This document shows positions 1-9,088 of a DNA stretch of 64,000 bases, piece by piece (positions within the stretch are counted from its first letter, which is position 1; every line of letters starts with the position of its first letter). The stretch covers positions 1 through 64,000 of the forward strand of contig CCMQ01000021.1 of assembly GCA_000751835.1 (NCBI GenBank), written 5' to 3'. This DNA comes from Necropsobacter rosorum. Lineage in GTDB: Bacteria > Pseudomonadota > Gammaproteobacteria > Enterobacterales > Pasteurellaceae. The notes under the pieces are model-generated. The model ran no database searches, had not been told where the DNA came from, and saw nothing but the letters and a program-made list of their open reading frames with translations. The translations under genes and the position numbers were made by a program.

Positions 1-171
1 CGCTATTCCGACGTAAATCGCTTGCTGTCCTGGATTGTCGATGCCCCTTATCATACCTTACTTGATTGTATGAGACAAGAATTGAGTTTGCGTTGCGTTG
101 CGTTGCGTTGCGTTGCGTTGCGTTGCGTTGCGTTGCGTTGCGTTGCGTTGCGTTGCGTTGCGTTGCGTTAG
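1..171 (+). CDS. 3' end of an unidentified protein gene with a pentanucleotide-repeat tail
   Basis: The frame is open from base 1 to a TAG at 169-171. The first ~29 residues (RYSDVNRLLSW, then DAPYHTLLDCMRQELS) look like ordinary protein. They run into a repeated LRCVA pentapeptide encoded by the TTGCG repeat and end in LR-stop. I do not recognise the family and the start lies outside the window. The opposite strand is also open through the repeat (start at 175, repeating NATQR) and leaves the window, so the coding strand is not certain; the non-repeat part of the plus frame looks more protein-like. Gain or loss of one repeat unit would change the C-terminus. Confidence 0.4.
   Translation, partial: RYSDVNRLLSWIVDAPYHTLLDCMRQELSLRCVALRCVALRCVALRCVALRCVALR
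88..167. repeat. Simple sequence repeat, (TTGCG)16
   Basis: Sixteen perfect tandem copies of TTGCG with no interruption. The unit length is not a multiple of three, so slippage shifts the reading frame of a gene crossing it. Repeats of this kind are the usual basis of phase variation in Pasteurellaceae, where tetranucleotide units are best known. Confidence 0.97.
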
Positions 172-244
172 GCATTATGCGTTCCTTTAATTGACCGTCA
201 AATAAATAATGAAGTAGCTTATTGTAGTTTCCTTCATATTTTAG

Positions 245-352
245 TCAAGGGTAGGGAAAATAAGCTTTATCCGTGCCGAAAGGATACAGCGACCCGATTA
301 AATCCGTATCGCTATAACCGCCCGTGCCGATGTAAATGTGAGGAGTTTGCAT
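245..352 (-). pseudogene. Truncated 5' end of a DUF72 (YecE-type) gene, copy A
   Basis: Reading from ATG at 352 gives 35 codons beginning MQTPHIYIGTGGYSDTDLIG, then a TGA. This matches the N-terminus of DUF72 proteins (family start IYIGTSGWSY...W.G.FYP), which are normally about 250 residues. About 27 of the first 32 residues are identical to the second fragment at 1729-1914. The remaining ~220 residues are missing, so this is a remnant. The function of DUF72 proteins is poorly defined. Confidence 0.7.
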
Positions 353-484
353 TTTGGTTTGCTGAAAGTGAAAAATGGACAGTTTAGGGGGAATGGGGAG
401 AAATGCAAACGCTTTTTGAACGGTTTAAATAAAAAGTGCGGTCGGATTTTTATTTATTTTCGCCGATTTCCCTCTTGACAAGGG

Positions 485-493
485 TGCTATACT
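485..493 (+). promoter_or_regulatory. Extended -10 promoter of tehA
   Basis: TGCTATACT is an extended -10 element (TGn + TATACT) about 30 bases before the tehA start. A ribosome site AGGAGA lies at 514-519. No -35 at 17-bp spacing is convincing. Confidence 0.55.
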
Positions 494-523
494 CAGAGCG
501 TTTTTGCTTTTTCAGGAGAATAT

Positions 524-1468
524 ATGAATACAAACAAACCTTTCCCTTTACCGACGGGATATTTCGGCATTCCCCTTGGCTTGGCGGCGCTTTCGCTTGC
601 CTGGACACGATTTAGCCACTTTTCTATTTCAACGCTTATCAGCAATATCTTAGGTATCGCTGCCATTTCGGTGTGGTTGGTTTTTATCGGCATGTATCTG
701 TATAAAATCCGCTATTACCGTCATGAAGTGCGAGAAGAATATCATTGCCCGGTTCGCTTCTCATTTCTGGCGTTAATCCCGATTACGACCATGCTGGTGG
801 CGGATATTTTATACCGTTGGCAGCCTTTTATTGCTGAAATCATGATTTGGGTCGGCACAGTCGGACAACTGCTTTTTTCCTCCCTCCGCATCAGCGAATT
901 ATGGAAAGGCGGCGTTTTTGAACAAAAATCCACGCGCCCGCCGTTTTATTTGCCAGCCGTCGCGGCCAATTTCACCAGCGCCAGCTCACTGGCATTGCTT
1001 GGCTACAACGATTTAGGCTTCTTATTCTTTGGCGCGGGCTTAATTGCATGGATTATTTTTGAGCCGGTGTTGTTGCAACATTTACGCATTCAATCCATCG
1101 AACCGCCATTCCGGCCGACCATGGGCATCATCCTCGCCCCGGCATTTGTGGGGGCGTCCTCCTATTTGGCGGTGAATCACGGTGCAGTGGATACGTTTGT
1201 GAAACTCCTCTGGGGCTACGGCTTCTTGCAGCTTTTTTTCTTAATCCGTTTGCTACCTTGGATCGCCCAAAACGGCTTGAATATCGGCTTCTGGAGCTTC
1301 TCATTCGGACTGGCCTCCATGGCAAACAGCGCCGTCGCGTTCTATCACGCCGGCGTACTCACCGGCGTCGCGATAGCCGCCTTTGCATTTGCTAATGTAA
1401 TGATTTTAGGACTAATCGGTTTAACCTTTTACAAACTCGCCAAAGGACAATTCTGGTTGAGAAAATAA
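524..1468 (+). CDS. tehA: TehA, SLAC1/TDT-family anion channel (tellurite resistance)
   Basis: The 314-residue inner-membrane protein closely follows Haemophilus influenzae TehA, the structural model for plant SLAC1 anion channels. It starts with FPLPTGYFGIPLGLAALSLAW and has about ten hydrophobic helices in five hairpins. The helix-nine segment GFWSFSFGLASMANS contains the phenylalanine region that gates the pore in TehA. TDT proteins conduct or transport anions and C4-dicarboxylates; tellurite resistance was the phenotype first recorded. The start has AGGAGA five bases upstream. No tehB is adjacent. The gene stands between two remnants of a DUF72 gene. Confidence 0.93.
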   Translation: MNTNKPFPLPTGYFGIPLGLAALSLAWTRFSHFSISTLISNILGIAAISVWLVFIGMYLYKIRYYRHEVREEYHCPVRFSFLALIPITTMLVADILYRWQPFIAEIMIWVGTVGQLLFSSLRISELWKGGVFEQKSTRPPFYLPAVAANFTSASSLALLGYNDLGFLFFGAGLIAWIIFEPVLLQHLRIQSIEPPFRPTMGIILAPAFVGASSYLAVNHGAVDTFVKLLWGYGFLQLFFLIRLLPWIAQNGLNIGFWSFSFGLASMANSAVAFYHAGVLTGVAIAAFAFANVMILGLIGLTFYKLAKGQFWLRK

Positions 1469-1492
1469 GCATTCATTGAGATTTACTTATTT

Positions 1493-1520
1493 AAGGCTGA
1501 ACATAAAGGTTCAGCTTTAT
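1493..1520 (+). terminator. Terminator after tehA
   Basis: AAGGCTGAAC and GTTCAGCTTT form a ten-base stem with one G-T pair around a short A-rich loop, followed by TTATTCG. It lies 25 bases after the tehA stop. Confidence 0.6.
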
Positions 1521-1647
1521 TCGTTTTAAAATAGCGAAAATTTTGACCGCACTTTTGCTCGGGTAATCCACTTTGATGGCGCGTATTTCCTAATGCGTGC
1601 CCAAGGAGTTAAAAGTGCGGTTGGTTTTGGGATTGTTTTTAAGGACT

Positions 1648-1757
1648 GGAAATTAACTTCCAACTTAATGTCTACCTCAACAAATTGGAAGTTGAATTCC
1701 TATTTATCCCCACGGCTCACGCCATGGGTTAAGCATCATGTTGTGCCTTTGGCACAA
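1648..1757. mobile_element. Hairpin cluster, possible IS200/IS605-type remnant
   Basis: Three dyads stand side by side. A 16-base inverted repeat (1648-1663 with 1685-1700, 14 matches) is followed by an imperfect stem CCACGGC-TCAC-GCCATGG (1710-1727) and a perfect 7-bp stem TTGTGCC-TTT-GGCACAA (1741-1757). The second resembles subterminal hairpins of IS200/IS605 elements, as far as I recall them. No transposase gene remains here. The last hairpin lies where the neighbouring DUF72 fragment loses similarity to its family, so an insertion may have cut that gene. Confidence 0.3.
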
Positions 1758-1914
1758 AGTGAGCTTGGAAAGTGCTGTTAATTTCAATCGTGTCGTAATG
1801 CTGGCTATAAATCGATAAAAAGTCAGTTTTATCCGCACCAAAAGGATACAGCGAACCGATTAAATCCGTATCGCTATAACCGCCTATGCCGATGTAGATT
1901 TGGGGTGTCTGCAT
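1729..1914 (-). pseudogene. Truncated 5' end of a DUF72 (YecE-type) gene, copy B
   Basis: Sixty-one codons from ATG at 1914. The first ~50 residues (MQTPQIYIGIGGYSDTDLIG through DTIEINSTFQAHF) match the DUF72 N-terminus, including the conserved EINSTF motif. The last ten residues (VPKAQHDA) come from the adjoining hairpin sequence and are unrelated. A complete member has about 250 residues, so this is a broken gene. It is in the same orientation as copy A at 245-352; together they bracket tehA as a diverged direct repeat. Confidence 0.75.
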
Positions 1915-2108
1915 TGTTTTTAGGTATTTGACTAGTTTGTATCACTTACCTAAATTTACTCGGTAACTGAGTTATTCGGAAATACCGAATAGCTGAAAAC
2001 CAATGAAGTTTTCTTAATAGATTTCAATACAAGCTGGTGCAAACATCCACGCTTGTATCCTAAATTACTTTTCTTTTCAGCTAAAATAACAAATAAGTAA
2101 TTTAGATT

Positions 2109-2202
2109 AGGAGGCACAAATATGAATGCTTATACCATTTCCTTGGATAAAAAAATAGGGGATTCTATTAATCTAGATATTTCTCTAAGAGTTCTAATAT
2201 AG
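2109..2202 (+). other. Orphan ribosome site and start codon, truncated reading frame
   Basis: A perfect AGGAGG (2110-2115) stands seven bases before ATG at 2122. The frame starts MNAYTISLDKKIGD and stops at 2200-2202 after 26 codons, running into the 3' end of the convergent HEPN gene. It could be the remains of a resident gene cut when the DUF262-HEPN cassette arrived, or a real tiny peptide. A 10-base inverted repeat (TAAATTACTT ... AAGTAATTTA) lies just upstream, around 2061-2104. Confidence 0.35.
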
Positions 2203-2705
2203 AAAGAATAATTACTTTCTCTTTTTTCATTGTTAACCCAAGATTTCAGATAGTCATTAGGCGATATGACTTTACTTTTATCAGAACTAAACATCTTATT
2301 AGTATATTTCCTTAGGGACTCTTCACTTTCATGAGCAATATGGTTTCGGATTACTCTTAATTTTTCAAAAGCAGGGGCATAATTTTGATCAGAAATTAAA
2401 ATATCAAAAGGATTTTGATTATCTTTAAATATATGCTTAGATAACAACTCTATTTTAGATATATATTCTATATACGTTCTATCTCCTTTTAAGAAAGCTT
2501 TGAAATGTTCTGCGTTATCAAACTTTAATTTTCGTATATCTTTATCTTCTGAACTGGATGGGGTAGTTGAAAATTCAATGAATTTTTCTATGAGAAATTT
2601 TTCAAATTTAATCCAACATCTAAATATTGCTATATCAAAGAATTCTGTTTCTTGTGCCCATTTATCTTGGGCATCTATATATTGCTCAAGATCTCTAATA
2701 TTCAT
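2130..2705 (-). CDS. HEPN-like protein, second gene of a DUF262-HEPN cassette
   Basis: A 191-residue, mostly helical, charged protein. Around residue 120 it has RNHIAH, the R-x4-H pattern of HEPN domains, many of which are metal-independent RNases. I infer the family from this motif and the helical context, not from a recognised named protein. ATG at 2705 is preferred over GTG at 2714 because AGGTGA stands five bases before it. The start lies one base after the stop of the DUF262 gene, which implies tight co-expression. The gene is strongly AT-rich against its neighbours, which suggests horizontal transfer. The RNase activity and any toxic or antiviral role are inference. Confidence 0.6.
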   Translation of the reverse strand: MNIRDLEQYIDAQDKWAQETEFFDIAIFRCWIKFEKFLIEKFIEFSTTPSSSEDKDIRKLKFDNAEHFKAFLKGDRTYIEYISKIELLSKHIFKDNQNPFDILISDQNYAPAFEKLRVIRNHIAHESEESLRKYTNKMFSSDKSKVISPNDYLKSWVNNEKRESNYSFYIRTLREISRLIESPIFLSKEMV

Positions 2706-2706
2706 A

Positions 2707-3789
2707 TTAGTCACCTAAAAGTCTAAAAATTCGTAAGATTCGTTCTTGTCTTTTATTTTTGTCAGTCGTATGTCTTCTATGCAGTTCATTAATTTCTTGA
2801 TAAGTTGATTTTCTATCTGGACTCATTGTTGAATCTTTAGATAAGGCATTTTCAATATTAGAAATAAATTCATCTAGCTTATTATTCAAATTAAAACCAT
2901 CTCTTTTCATTATGGATGCTGAGTTAGTGATACCATCTGTTAAATTAGATATAAAGCCTCTTTTTATTGCTAAAATTGCAAATAATGTATAGAAATAATT
3001 TTTATTGCTAAATATATTTCTTTGGATGAAAAATGAGAATAATTCAAAGATGTCATTCATCAGTAAATCAAATTTTTCGATAATAACATTAGAACCTTCG
3101 AAATTATCATTAAATTCCTCATATACTTCATCAATATATCTAGGATTCTCAGAGACAATACCTTTTATTAACAAAATTAAAAGAGAATTAATTAACTCAG
3201 CATCTTTCATTCTAGAAACTTCTTTTTCTGTTACAATTTTATTATCTATAATAAATGATCTATATTTTGATAATAGTTGGTATACTATAACCTTAAAATC
3301 CCCCCAATATTTAGAGTTTCTTATTTCTTGTTTATTTAATACTACATTGTTTGAATTTAATCTAGAGAACATATCATAAATAACTGATTCATCTTCTTCA
3401 TTTATTACTTGAGCAACAATCTCATATTGTAATATTTCTCTTTTATAATCATCATCAAGTTGTTCAAAATACATATCTCCGACATCTTGATTATGCTTCT
3501 TCATAATACTAAATGATTCATTATGGACAAAATCAATAATTGCTCTTAGTCTTTGTTGTCCATCTATGACTTCTCTATTGTTTTTTCTAGTAGAAATATC
3601 TACTCTTTGATGTAAAAAAATAGGAGGTATAGGCATCCCTCTTATTATTGTATCAATTAAATAAGATTTGGCATTATTATTCCAAACACTATTTCTTTGA
3701 TATTTTGGGGAATAATTAATTTCTCCCTTCGAATACCATTCGACAATATCACTAATTTGTACAATTTTTGCTGTAAATTTTTTTTGCAT
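2707..3789 (-). CDS. DUF262-domain protein (ParB/Srx-like fold), first gene of the cassette
   Basis: A 360-residue protein with the DUF262 signature. KYQRNSVWNN at ~29-38 is followed by TIIRGMPIPPIFL, and VIDGQQRLRAI at ~74-84 is the conserved DGQQR motif. DUF262 proteins include the GmrS part of GmrSD, BrxU and SspE, phage-restriction enzymes that use this domain for nucleotide hydrolysis and control. Those usually also carry a DUF1524 HNH nuclease domain. None is visible here, and the next gene encodes a HEPN-like protein instead. The start has GAGAGG about eight bases upstream. The promoter region contains the palindrome AAGAAA-T-TTTCTT (3811-3823). Base composition is very AT-rich. Confidence 0.75.
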   Translation of the reverse strand: MQKKFTAKIVQISDIVEWYSKGEINYSPKYQRNSVWNNNAKSYLIDTIIRGMPIPPIFLHQRVDISTRKNNREVIDGQQRLRAIIDFVHNESFSIMKKHNQDVGDMYFEQLDDDYKREILQYEIVAQVINEEDESVIYDMFSRLNSNNVVLNKQEIRNSKYWGDFKVIVYQLLSKYRSFIIDNKIVTEKEVSRMKDAELINSLLILLIKGIVSENPRYIDEVYEEFNDNFEGSNVIIEKFDLLMNDIFELFSFFIQRNIFSNKNYFYTLFAILAIKRGFISNLTDGITNSASIMKRDGFNLNNKLDEFISNIENALSKDSTMSPDRKSTYQEINELHRRHTTDKNKRQERILRIFRLLGD

Positions 3790-3935
3790 ATATAACCTCT
3801 CTGCTATATTAAGAAATTTTCTTATGGAACTATACTAAATAGTCTAATTGATAAAGTAACATTTTATGACTCTAAGTCTAGAGCCGGCAGACTATTTTAA
3901 AATACCTCTAAAATCAATGAGTTAAAATTTATACC

Positions 3936-6900
3936 CTACTTCATCGCCACAGTCAACCACTTGTGAACCATTTCATCGTCCCAGCCTTTGCGTTTGGCGT
4001 AGTCGTCGGCTTGATCTTGGTCGATTCTCCCGAGCGTGAAGTAGTTGGACGCTGGGTGGGTGAAGTACCAGCCGCAGACTGACGCTGCTGGGAACATTGC
4101 GTAGCTTTCGGTAAGTTTCATTCCGATGCGTTGTTCCACTTCGAGTAAGTCCCAGATAATTTGTTTTTCCGTGTGTTCTGGGCAGCTTGGGTAGCCTGGT
4201 GCTGGGCGAATGCCGACGTAGTTTTCGGCGATTAAGCCGTTGTTGTCGAAGGTTTCATCGGAGTAGCCCCAAACGTTGGTGCGAAGTTCAAAGTGTAGGT
4301 ATTCCGCCATTGCTTCGGCTAAACGGTCGCCGACGGCTTGCAGCTGAATTGCGTTGTAGTCGTCGCCTGCGGCTTTGTAGCCTTCCACTAACTCGTATTC
4401 TTCCACGCCTGCACAGACGGCGAACATTCCAAACCAGTCTTGCTTGCCGCTTTCACGGTCGGCGATAAAGTCGCTCAAACAAAGGTTGTGGGCGTTTTTG
4501 CTGTTTTTGCCACGCTCGGTTTGTTGGCGGAGATTGTAGGCTTTGCCTGCCAATAAAGTGCGGTCGGTATCTTGGTAGATTTCGATATCATCGCCCACTC
4601 GGTACGCTGGGAAAATCCCCATTACGCCGCTTGGTTTGAGCTTGCCTGTTTGTTCGATCTCGTCTAGCACTTTTTGTGCGTCGTTCCACACACGGCGTGC
4701 TTCCGCACCGCTTTCTGGGTGGTCGAATGCGTCTGGGAAGCCGCCTTTTAAGCCCCATACCATAAAGAACGGCGACCAGTCGATAAACTGGCGAAGCGTC
4801 GCCACTGGCACGTTTTTGTATTCCACAATGCCTGTCTGCTTCGGCGTTGGCGGCGTGTAGTCTGCCCATTCGCCGCTGAATGGGTCAAATCGATTGGCAC
4901 GAGCTTCTTCAATGGCAAGCTGTTTGCGTAACGGCTTGCGGTTGGCAAAGGATTGCTGGATTTTTTCGTAGTCCGCTTTGAGTTTCGCCCACAATTCCGC
5001 TTTGGTGTCAGGGTTCATCAAGGCGGCACAAGCAGAAACGGCACGGGAAGCGTTGGTGGTGTAAACCACTTCGTGCTTATATTTTGGATAAAGTTTAATC
5101 GCTGTATGCTCTTTGGACGTGGTCGCACCGCCAATCATCACAGGCAAGTTGAGATTTAAGCGGGTCATTTCGCCTAAAAAATACTCCATTTCGTCAAGGG
5201 ACGGCGTAATCAAGCCGCTTAGGGCGATCACGTCCGCTTTTTCCCGAATGGCGGTATCGATAATGCGATCCGCAGGCACCATTACGCCCAAATCAATCAC
5301 TTCAAAGTTATTACATTGCATTACCACGCTCACGATATTTTTGCCGATGTCGTGCACGTCGCCTTTCACGGTCGCAATGACCACTTTGCCGTTCGACACG
5401 CCTTTTTGCTTGGTGGCGTTGATAAACGGCTCTAAGTAAGCGACCGATTGCTTCATCACCCGTGCCGATTTCACCACTTGCGGCAAGAACATTTTGCCGT
5501 CGCCGAACAAATCGCCGACCACGTCCATTCCGTCCATTAGCGGGCCTTCAATCACTTCCAGCGGCGAGCTAAATTTTTGGCGAGCTTCTTCGGTGTCTTC
5601 CACAATGTAGGTGGTAATCCCTTTCACCAGTGCGTGCTTCAAACGCTCTTCCACCGCCCAAGTTCGCCATTCGGCAATGCCTTCGTCTTCTTTGGAAGCG
5701 GTCGAATTTTTTAGCTTCTCTGCAAATTCAAGCAGGGTTTCCGTTGCGTCCGACTTGCGATTTAACACCGCATCTTCCACCACTTCACGCAATTCAGGAT
5801 CGAGATCGTCATAAATCGCTAGCTGTCCAGCATTCACGATTCCCATATCCATACCTTGCTTAATGGCGTGATACAAGAACACAGCGTGGATCGCTTCACG
5901 CATTGGGTTGTTGCCCCTAAATGAGAACGACACGTTCGACACACCGCCAGAAATTTTGGCGTGTGGCAACGAGCGTTTAATTCGCCCTGTGGCGTTGATG
6001 AAATCCACGCCGTAGTTATTGTGTTCTTCAATCCCCGTACCAATCGCAAAAATATTCGGGTCGAAAATAATGTCTTCGGGCGGGAAGCCGACTTCGTTCA
6101 CGAGAATGTTATAGGCACGAGTACAGATTTCCACCTTGCGATCTTCGGTGTCCGCTTGCCCCACTTCGTCAAACGCCATCACGACCACCGCCGCCCCATA
6201 TTTGCGGACGAGCTTGGCTTCACGCACAAATTTTTCCACGCCTTCTTTAAGCGAGATCGAGTTCACAATCGGCTTGCCTTGCACCACTTGCAAGCCTGCT
6301 TCGATCACGTCCCATTTGGACGAGTCGATCATAATCGGCGCTTTTGCCGCTTCGGGTTCGGTGGCGAGAATGTTCAGAAATTTGGTCATCGCCTTTTGCC
6401 CGTCAAGCAAGGCTTCGTCCATATTCACGTCGATCACCTGCGCGCCGTTTTCCACTTGGTCAATGGCAATCTCAATCGCTTCGGCGTATTTTTCTTCTTT
6501 AATCAGCTTTTTGAACTTCGCCGAGCCTGTTACGTTATTGCGTTCACCGACGTTCACAAACAAGCTGTCGTCATCAATGTTAAGCGGCTCTAAGCCCGAC
6601 AAACGCATTGCGGTTTTAAAGGTTGGCAACGGACGTGGCTTCACGCCCTTGGTTACTTCGGCAAAGGCTTTAATGTGTTCAGGCGTTGTGCCACAACAGC
6701 CGCCGACAATGTTCAAAAAGCCGCTTTCCGCCCACTCTTTGATATGTTCCGCCATTTCATCTGCGCCCAAATCATAGCCACCAAAGGCATTCGGCAAGCC
6801 TGCATTCGGGTGAACAGAAACATAGGTTTCGCAAATGTTGGACAGGGTTTCCACATAAGGACGCAATTCTTTCGGACCTAAGGCACAGTTCAAGCCAAAG

Positions 6901-7628
6901 GTAATCGGTTTCGCGTGGCGGAGCGAGTTGTAAAAGGCTTCGGTGGTCTGCCCCGAAAGGGTACGCCCTGATGCGTCGGTAATCGTGCCTGAAATCATCA
7001 CAGGCAGACGAACGCCCAACTCTTCAAACACATTTTCAATGGCAAACACTGCCGCTTTGGCGTTGAGCGTGTCGAAAATGGTTTCGATCATAATCAGATC
7101 CGAACCGCCTTCGATTAAGCCTTTGGCCGCTTCCGCATAGGCTTCCACCAGTTGCATAAAGGTAACGTTACGAAACCCTGGGTCGTTTACATCAGGCGAG
7201 ATTGACGCTGTTCTATTCGTCGGCCCGAGAATCCCTGCGACAAAACGGGGCTTGTCAGGTGTGGAGAATTTATCCGCCGCCAAGCGTGCTAGTCTTGCTC
7301 CTGCATAGTTTAATTGATAGGCAATGGCTTCCAGCTTGTAATCCGCTTGAGCGATAGTGGTGGAGCTAAAGGTATTGGTCTCGATAATATCCGCCCCGGC
7401 TTCAAGGTATTTTTCGTGAATGGCGGAAATCAACAGCGGTTGGGTGAGAGTGAGCAGGTCATTATTGCCGCGTAAATCCACCGCACTTTGTTTAAACGCC
7501 TCACCGCGGAAATCCGCTTCGGTCAGTTTATATTGTTGGATCATTGTCCCCATTGCACCGTCTAAAATCAGGATCCGCCGGGCGAGGGCATCATTCAGTC
7601 GCTTAGTTGTGTTTTTCAAAGTCAGCAT
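3936..7628 (-). CDS. metH: MetH, cobalamin-dependent methionine synthase
   Basis: The 1230-residue protein has the full length and domain order of E. coli MetH. The homocysteine-binding barrel (1-~330) has its zinc cysteines in GLNCALG and [10 protein letters not shown]. It is followed by the methyltetrahydrofolate-binding barrel (~350-620), the cap, the B12 domain with DVHDIGKNI (~755-765), and the AdoMet reactivation domain (from ~900). It moves the methyl group of 5-methyl-tetrahydrofolate to homocysteine in the cytoplasm. The ATG at 7628 has only GGGA just before it. A clear sigma-70 promoter lies upstream. I saw no B12 riboswitch. Confidence 0.97.
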   Translation of the reverse strand: MLTLKNTTKRLNDALARRILILDGAMGTMIQQYKLTEADFRGEAFKQSAVDLRGNNDLLTLTQPLLISAIHEKYLEAGADIIETNTFSSTTIAQADYKLEAIAYQLNYAGARLARLAADKFSTPDKPRFVAGILGPTNRTASISPDVNDPGFRNVTFMQLVEAYAEAAKGLIEGGSDLIMIETIFDTLNAKAAVFAIENVFEELGVRLPVMISGTITDASGRTLSGQTTEAFYNSLRHAKPITFGLNCALGPKELRPYVETLSNICETYVSVHPNAGLPNAFGGYDLGADEMAEHIKEWAESGFLNIVGGCCGTTPEHIKAFAEVTKGVKPRPLPTFKTAMRLSGLEPLNIDDDSLFVNVGERNNVTGSAKFKKLIKEEKYAEAIEIAIDQVENGAQVIDVNMDEALLDGQKAMTKFLNILATEPEAAKAPIMIDSSKWDVIEAGLQVVQGKPIVNSISLKEGVEKFVREAKLVRKYGAAVVVMAFDEVGQADTEDRKVEICTRAYNILVNEVGFPPEDIIFDPNIFAIGTGIEEHNNYGVDFINATGRIKRSLPHAKISGGVSNVSFSFRGNNPMREAIHAVFLYHAIKQGMDMGIVNAGQLAIYDDLDPELREVVEDAVLNRKSDATETLLEFAEKLKNSTASKEDEGIAEWRTWAVEERLKHALVKGITTYIVEDTEEARQKFSSPLEVIEGPLMDGMDVVGDLFGDGKMFLPQVVKSARVMKQSVAYLEPFINATKQKGVSNGKVVIATVKGDVHDIGKNIVSVVMQCNNFEVIDLGVMVPADRIIDTAIREKADVIALSGLITPSLDEMEYFLGEMTRLNLNLPVMIGGATTSKEHTAIKLYPKYKHEVVYTTNASRAVSACAALMNPDTKAELWAKLKADYEKIQQSFANRKPLRKQLAIEEARANRFDPFSGEWADYTPPTPKQTGIVEYKNVPVATLRQFIDWSPFFMVWGLKGGFPDAFDHPESGAEARRVWNDAQKVLDEIEQTGKLKPSGVMGIFPAYRVGDDIEIYQDTDRTLLAGKAYNLRQQTERGKNSKNAHNLCLSDFIADRESGKQDWFGMFAVCAGVEEYELVEGYKAAGDDYNAIQLQAVGDRLAEAMAEYLHFELRTNVWGYSDETFDNNGLIAENYVGIRPAPGYPSCPEHTEKQIIWDLLEVEQRIGMKLTESYAMFPAASVCGWYFTHPASNYFTLGRIDQDQADDYAKRKGWDDEMVHKWLTVAMK

Positions 7629-7660
7629 TCCCGCTTACAGATATGAGTTAAATAACAGAG

Positions 7661-7689
7661 ATAATAGGAAGATGGAAACAGGCTGTCAA
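7661..7689 (-). promoter_or_regulatory. metH promoter
   Basis: Read on the minus strand, TTGACA (7689-7684) and TATTAT (7666-7661) are separated by exactly 17 bases. The -10 ends 33 bases before the metH start codon. Confidence 0.75.
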
Positions 7690-7839
7690 ACATTATCATT
7701 ACGGCATCAAGGCGTTATCTACCGCCGCAATATCACTATCGCCGGAATGTACAGCAATACAATGTTCTTTTACCGAGAATGAAATAAAAAAACAAGCGTT
7801 TCCCGACAAGCTGGTATCACTACAGTACCTTGCTTTACG

Positions 7840-7872
7840 AAAAACGCTGATTGCAACTACGGCTTGTCAGCG
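7840..7872 (-). terminator. Probable terminator after purT
   Basis: On the minus strand CGCTGA and TCAGCG form a six-base stem around a 16-base loop, followed directly by GTTTTTC. It lies about 15 bases after the purT stop. Confidence 0.4.
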
Positions 7873-7887
7873 CACAACCATGATCAT

Positions 7888-9069
7888 TTATAAGCGGATA
7901 ACCAATTTATCATACGCCCGTTTAACCTTTTCCACCGCCTGAGCCACAGAAATATCGCGCGCCAGCACAACCCCCATGCGACGATGACCGTTCACTTCAC
8001 CCTTGCCGAATAAACGAATATCGGTATTCGGTTCCGCCAGCACATCGGCCAGATTGCCGAATTGTACCTGTGCGGATTGCCCGTCCACCACAATCGCCTT
8101 GGACGCAGCGGGGCCGAGCAGATTAATGACGGGAATCGGTAAACCCAGAATCGCACGGGCATGCAGGGCAAATTCCGATAATTCCTGCGAAATCAGCGTC
8201 ACCATGCCGGTATCGTGCGGTCGCGGCGAAACTTCATTGAAAATCACCTCATCGCCGCAGACAAACATTTCGACCCCGAAAATCCCGCGCCCGCCCAGTG
8301 CGGCAGTAATTTTGGCGGCGATATCCTGCGCTTTCGCCAGTGCGGCCGCCGACATCGCCTGCGGCTGCCAGGATTCGCGGTAATCGCCGTCCTGCTGACG
8401 ATGCCCGATCGGCGCCAGAAATGAAGTGCCGTTAATATGACGCACGGTCAGCAAAGTGATTTCATAATCGAATTTCACGAAGCCTTCCACAATCACCCGC
8501 CCGCCGCCGGCACGTCCGCCCTGCTGGGCGTAATCCCAGGCTTTTTGTATCTCTTCCGCCGTCCGCACAACACTCTGCCCGTGACCGGAAGAAGACATAA
8601 TCGGTTTAACCACGCAAGGAACGCCGATTTTTTCCACCGCACTTTTAAAATCGGCAAAATTATCCACAAACTGATAAGGGGATGTCGGCAATCCCAGCGT
8701 TTCCGCCGCCAGACGGCGAATCCCTTCACGATTCATGGTCAGCTGCGTGGCTTTTGCCGTCGGCACCACATTAAACCCCGCCTGTTCCAGCTCGACTAAA
8801 GTCGCCGTGGCAATGGCTTCCACTTCCGGCACGATATAATCCGGCTTCTCTTTTTCCACCAACGCTTTCAACGCCTCACCGTCCAGCATGGAAATCGTAT
8901 AGGCGCGGTGCGCCACTTGCTGTGCCGGTGCGTTGGCATAACGGTCCACCGCAATCACTTCCACCCCTAAGCGCTGTAGTTCAATGGCAACCTCTTTGCC
9001 GAGTTCACCAGAACCGAGCAGCATCACTTTGGTTGCCGTCGGCGTTAACGCCGTGCCTAATGTTGTCAT
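7888..9069 (-). CDS. purT: PurT, formate-dependent GAR transformylase
   Basis: A 393-residue ATP-grasp enzyme that makes formylglycinamide ribonucleotide from GAR, formate and ATP in purine synthesis. It begins with the N-terminal nucleotide-binding fold ([20 protein letters not shown]). The ATP-grasp body includes [16 protein letters not shown], the metal-site segment [15 protein letters not shown] and the C-terminal [14 protein letters not shown]. Length agrees with the family (~392). It lies 19 bases after luxS on the same strand, so the two may share a transcript. Confidence 0.96.
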   Translation of the reverse strand: MTTLGTALTPTATKVMLLGSGELGKEVAIELQRLGVEVIAVDRYANAPAQQVAHRAYTISMLDGEALKALVEKEKPDYIVPEVEAIATATLVELEQAGFNVVPTAKATQLTMNREGIRRLAAETLGLPTSPYQFVDNFADFKSAVEKIGVPCVVKPIMSSSGHGQSVVRTAEEIQKAWDYAQQGGRAGGGRVIVEGFVKFDYEITLLTVRHINGTSFLAPIGHRQQDGDYRESWQPQAMSAAALAKAQDIAAKITAALGGRGIFGVEMFVCGDEVIFNEVSPRPHDTGMVTLISQELSEFALHARAILGLPIPVINLLGPAASKAIVVDGQSAQVQFGNLADVLAEPNTDIRLFGKGEVNGHRRMGVVLARDISVAQAVEKVKRAYDKLVIRL

Positions 9070-9088
9070 TTGCTTTATCCTTATGCGG

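Noticed and set aside
88..167. CRISPR-like array
   Set aside because: Perfect tandem pentamers without spacers; it is a simple sequence repeat.
475..480. TTGACA as -35 of tehA
   Set aside because: Only seven bases separate it from the TATACT at 488-493, far from the 16-18 needed; the extended -10 explains the promoter better.
1593..1781. Plus-strand small protein in the tehA-HEPN gap
   Set aside because: It runs through the hairpin cluster and an uptake sequence, lacks protein-like composition and is not supported by a family.
3840..3935. Attachment site or tRNA remnant at the right edge of the DUF262-HEPN cassette
   Set aside because: There is a short CTCTA-AGTC-TAGAG dyad (3870-3883), but no tRNA, integrase or matching direct repeat at the left edge.
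5961..6777. Long plus-strand reading frames across metH
   Set aside because: They are antisense to a complete, well-conserved metH and have no family features.
7629..7790. Cobalamin riboswitch before metH
   Set aside because: No B12-box-like sequence or suitable structure; an ordinary sigma-70 promoter is present.
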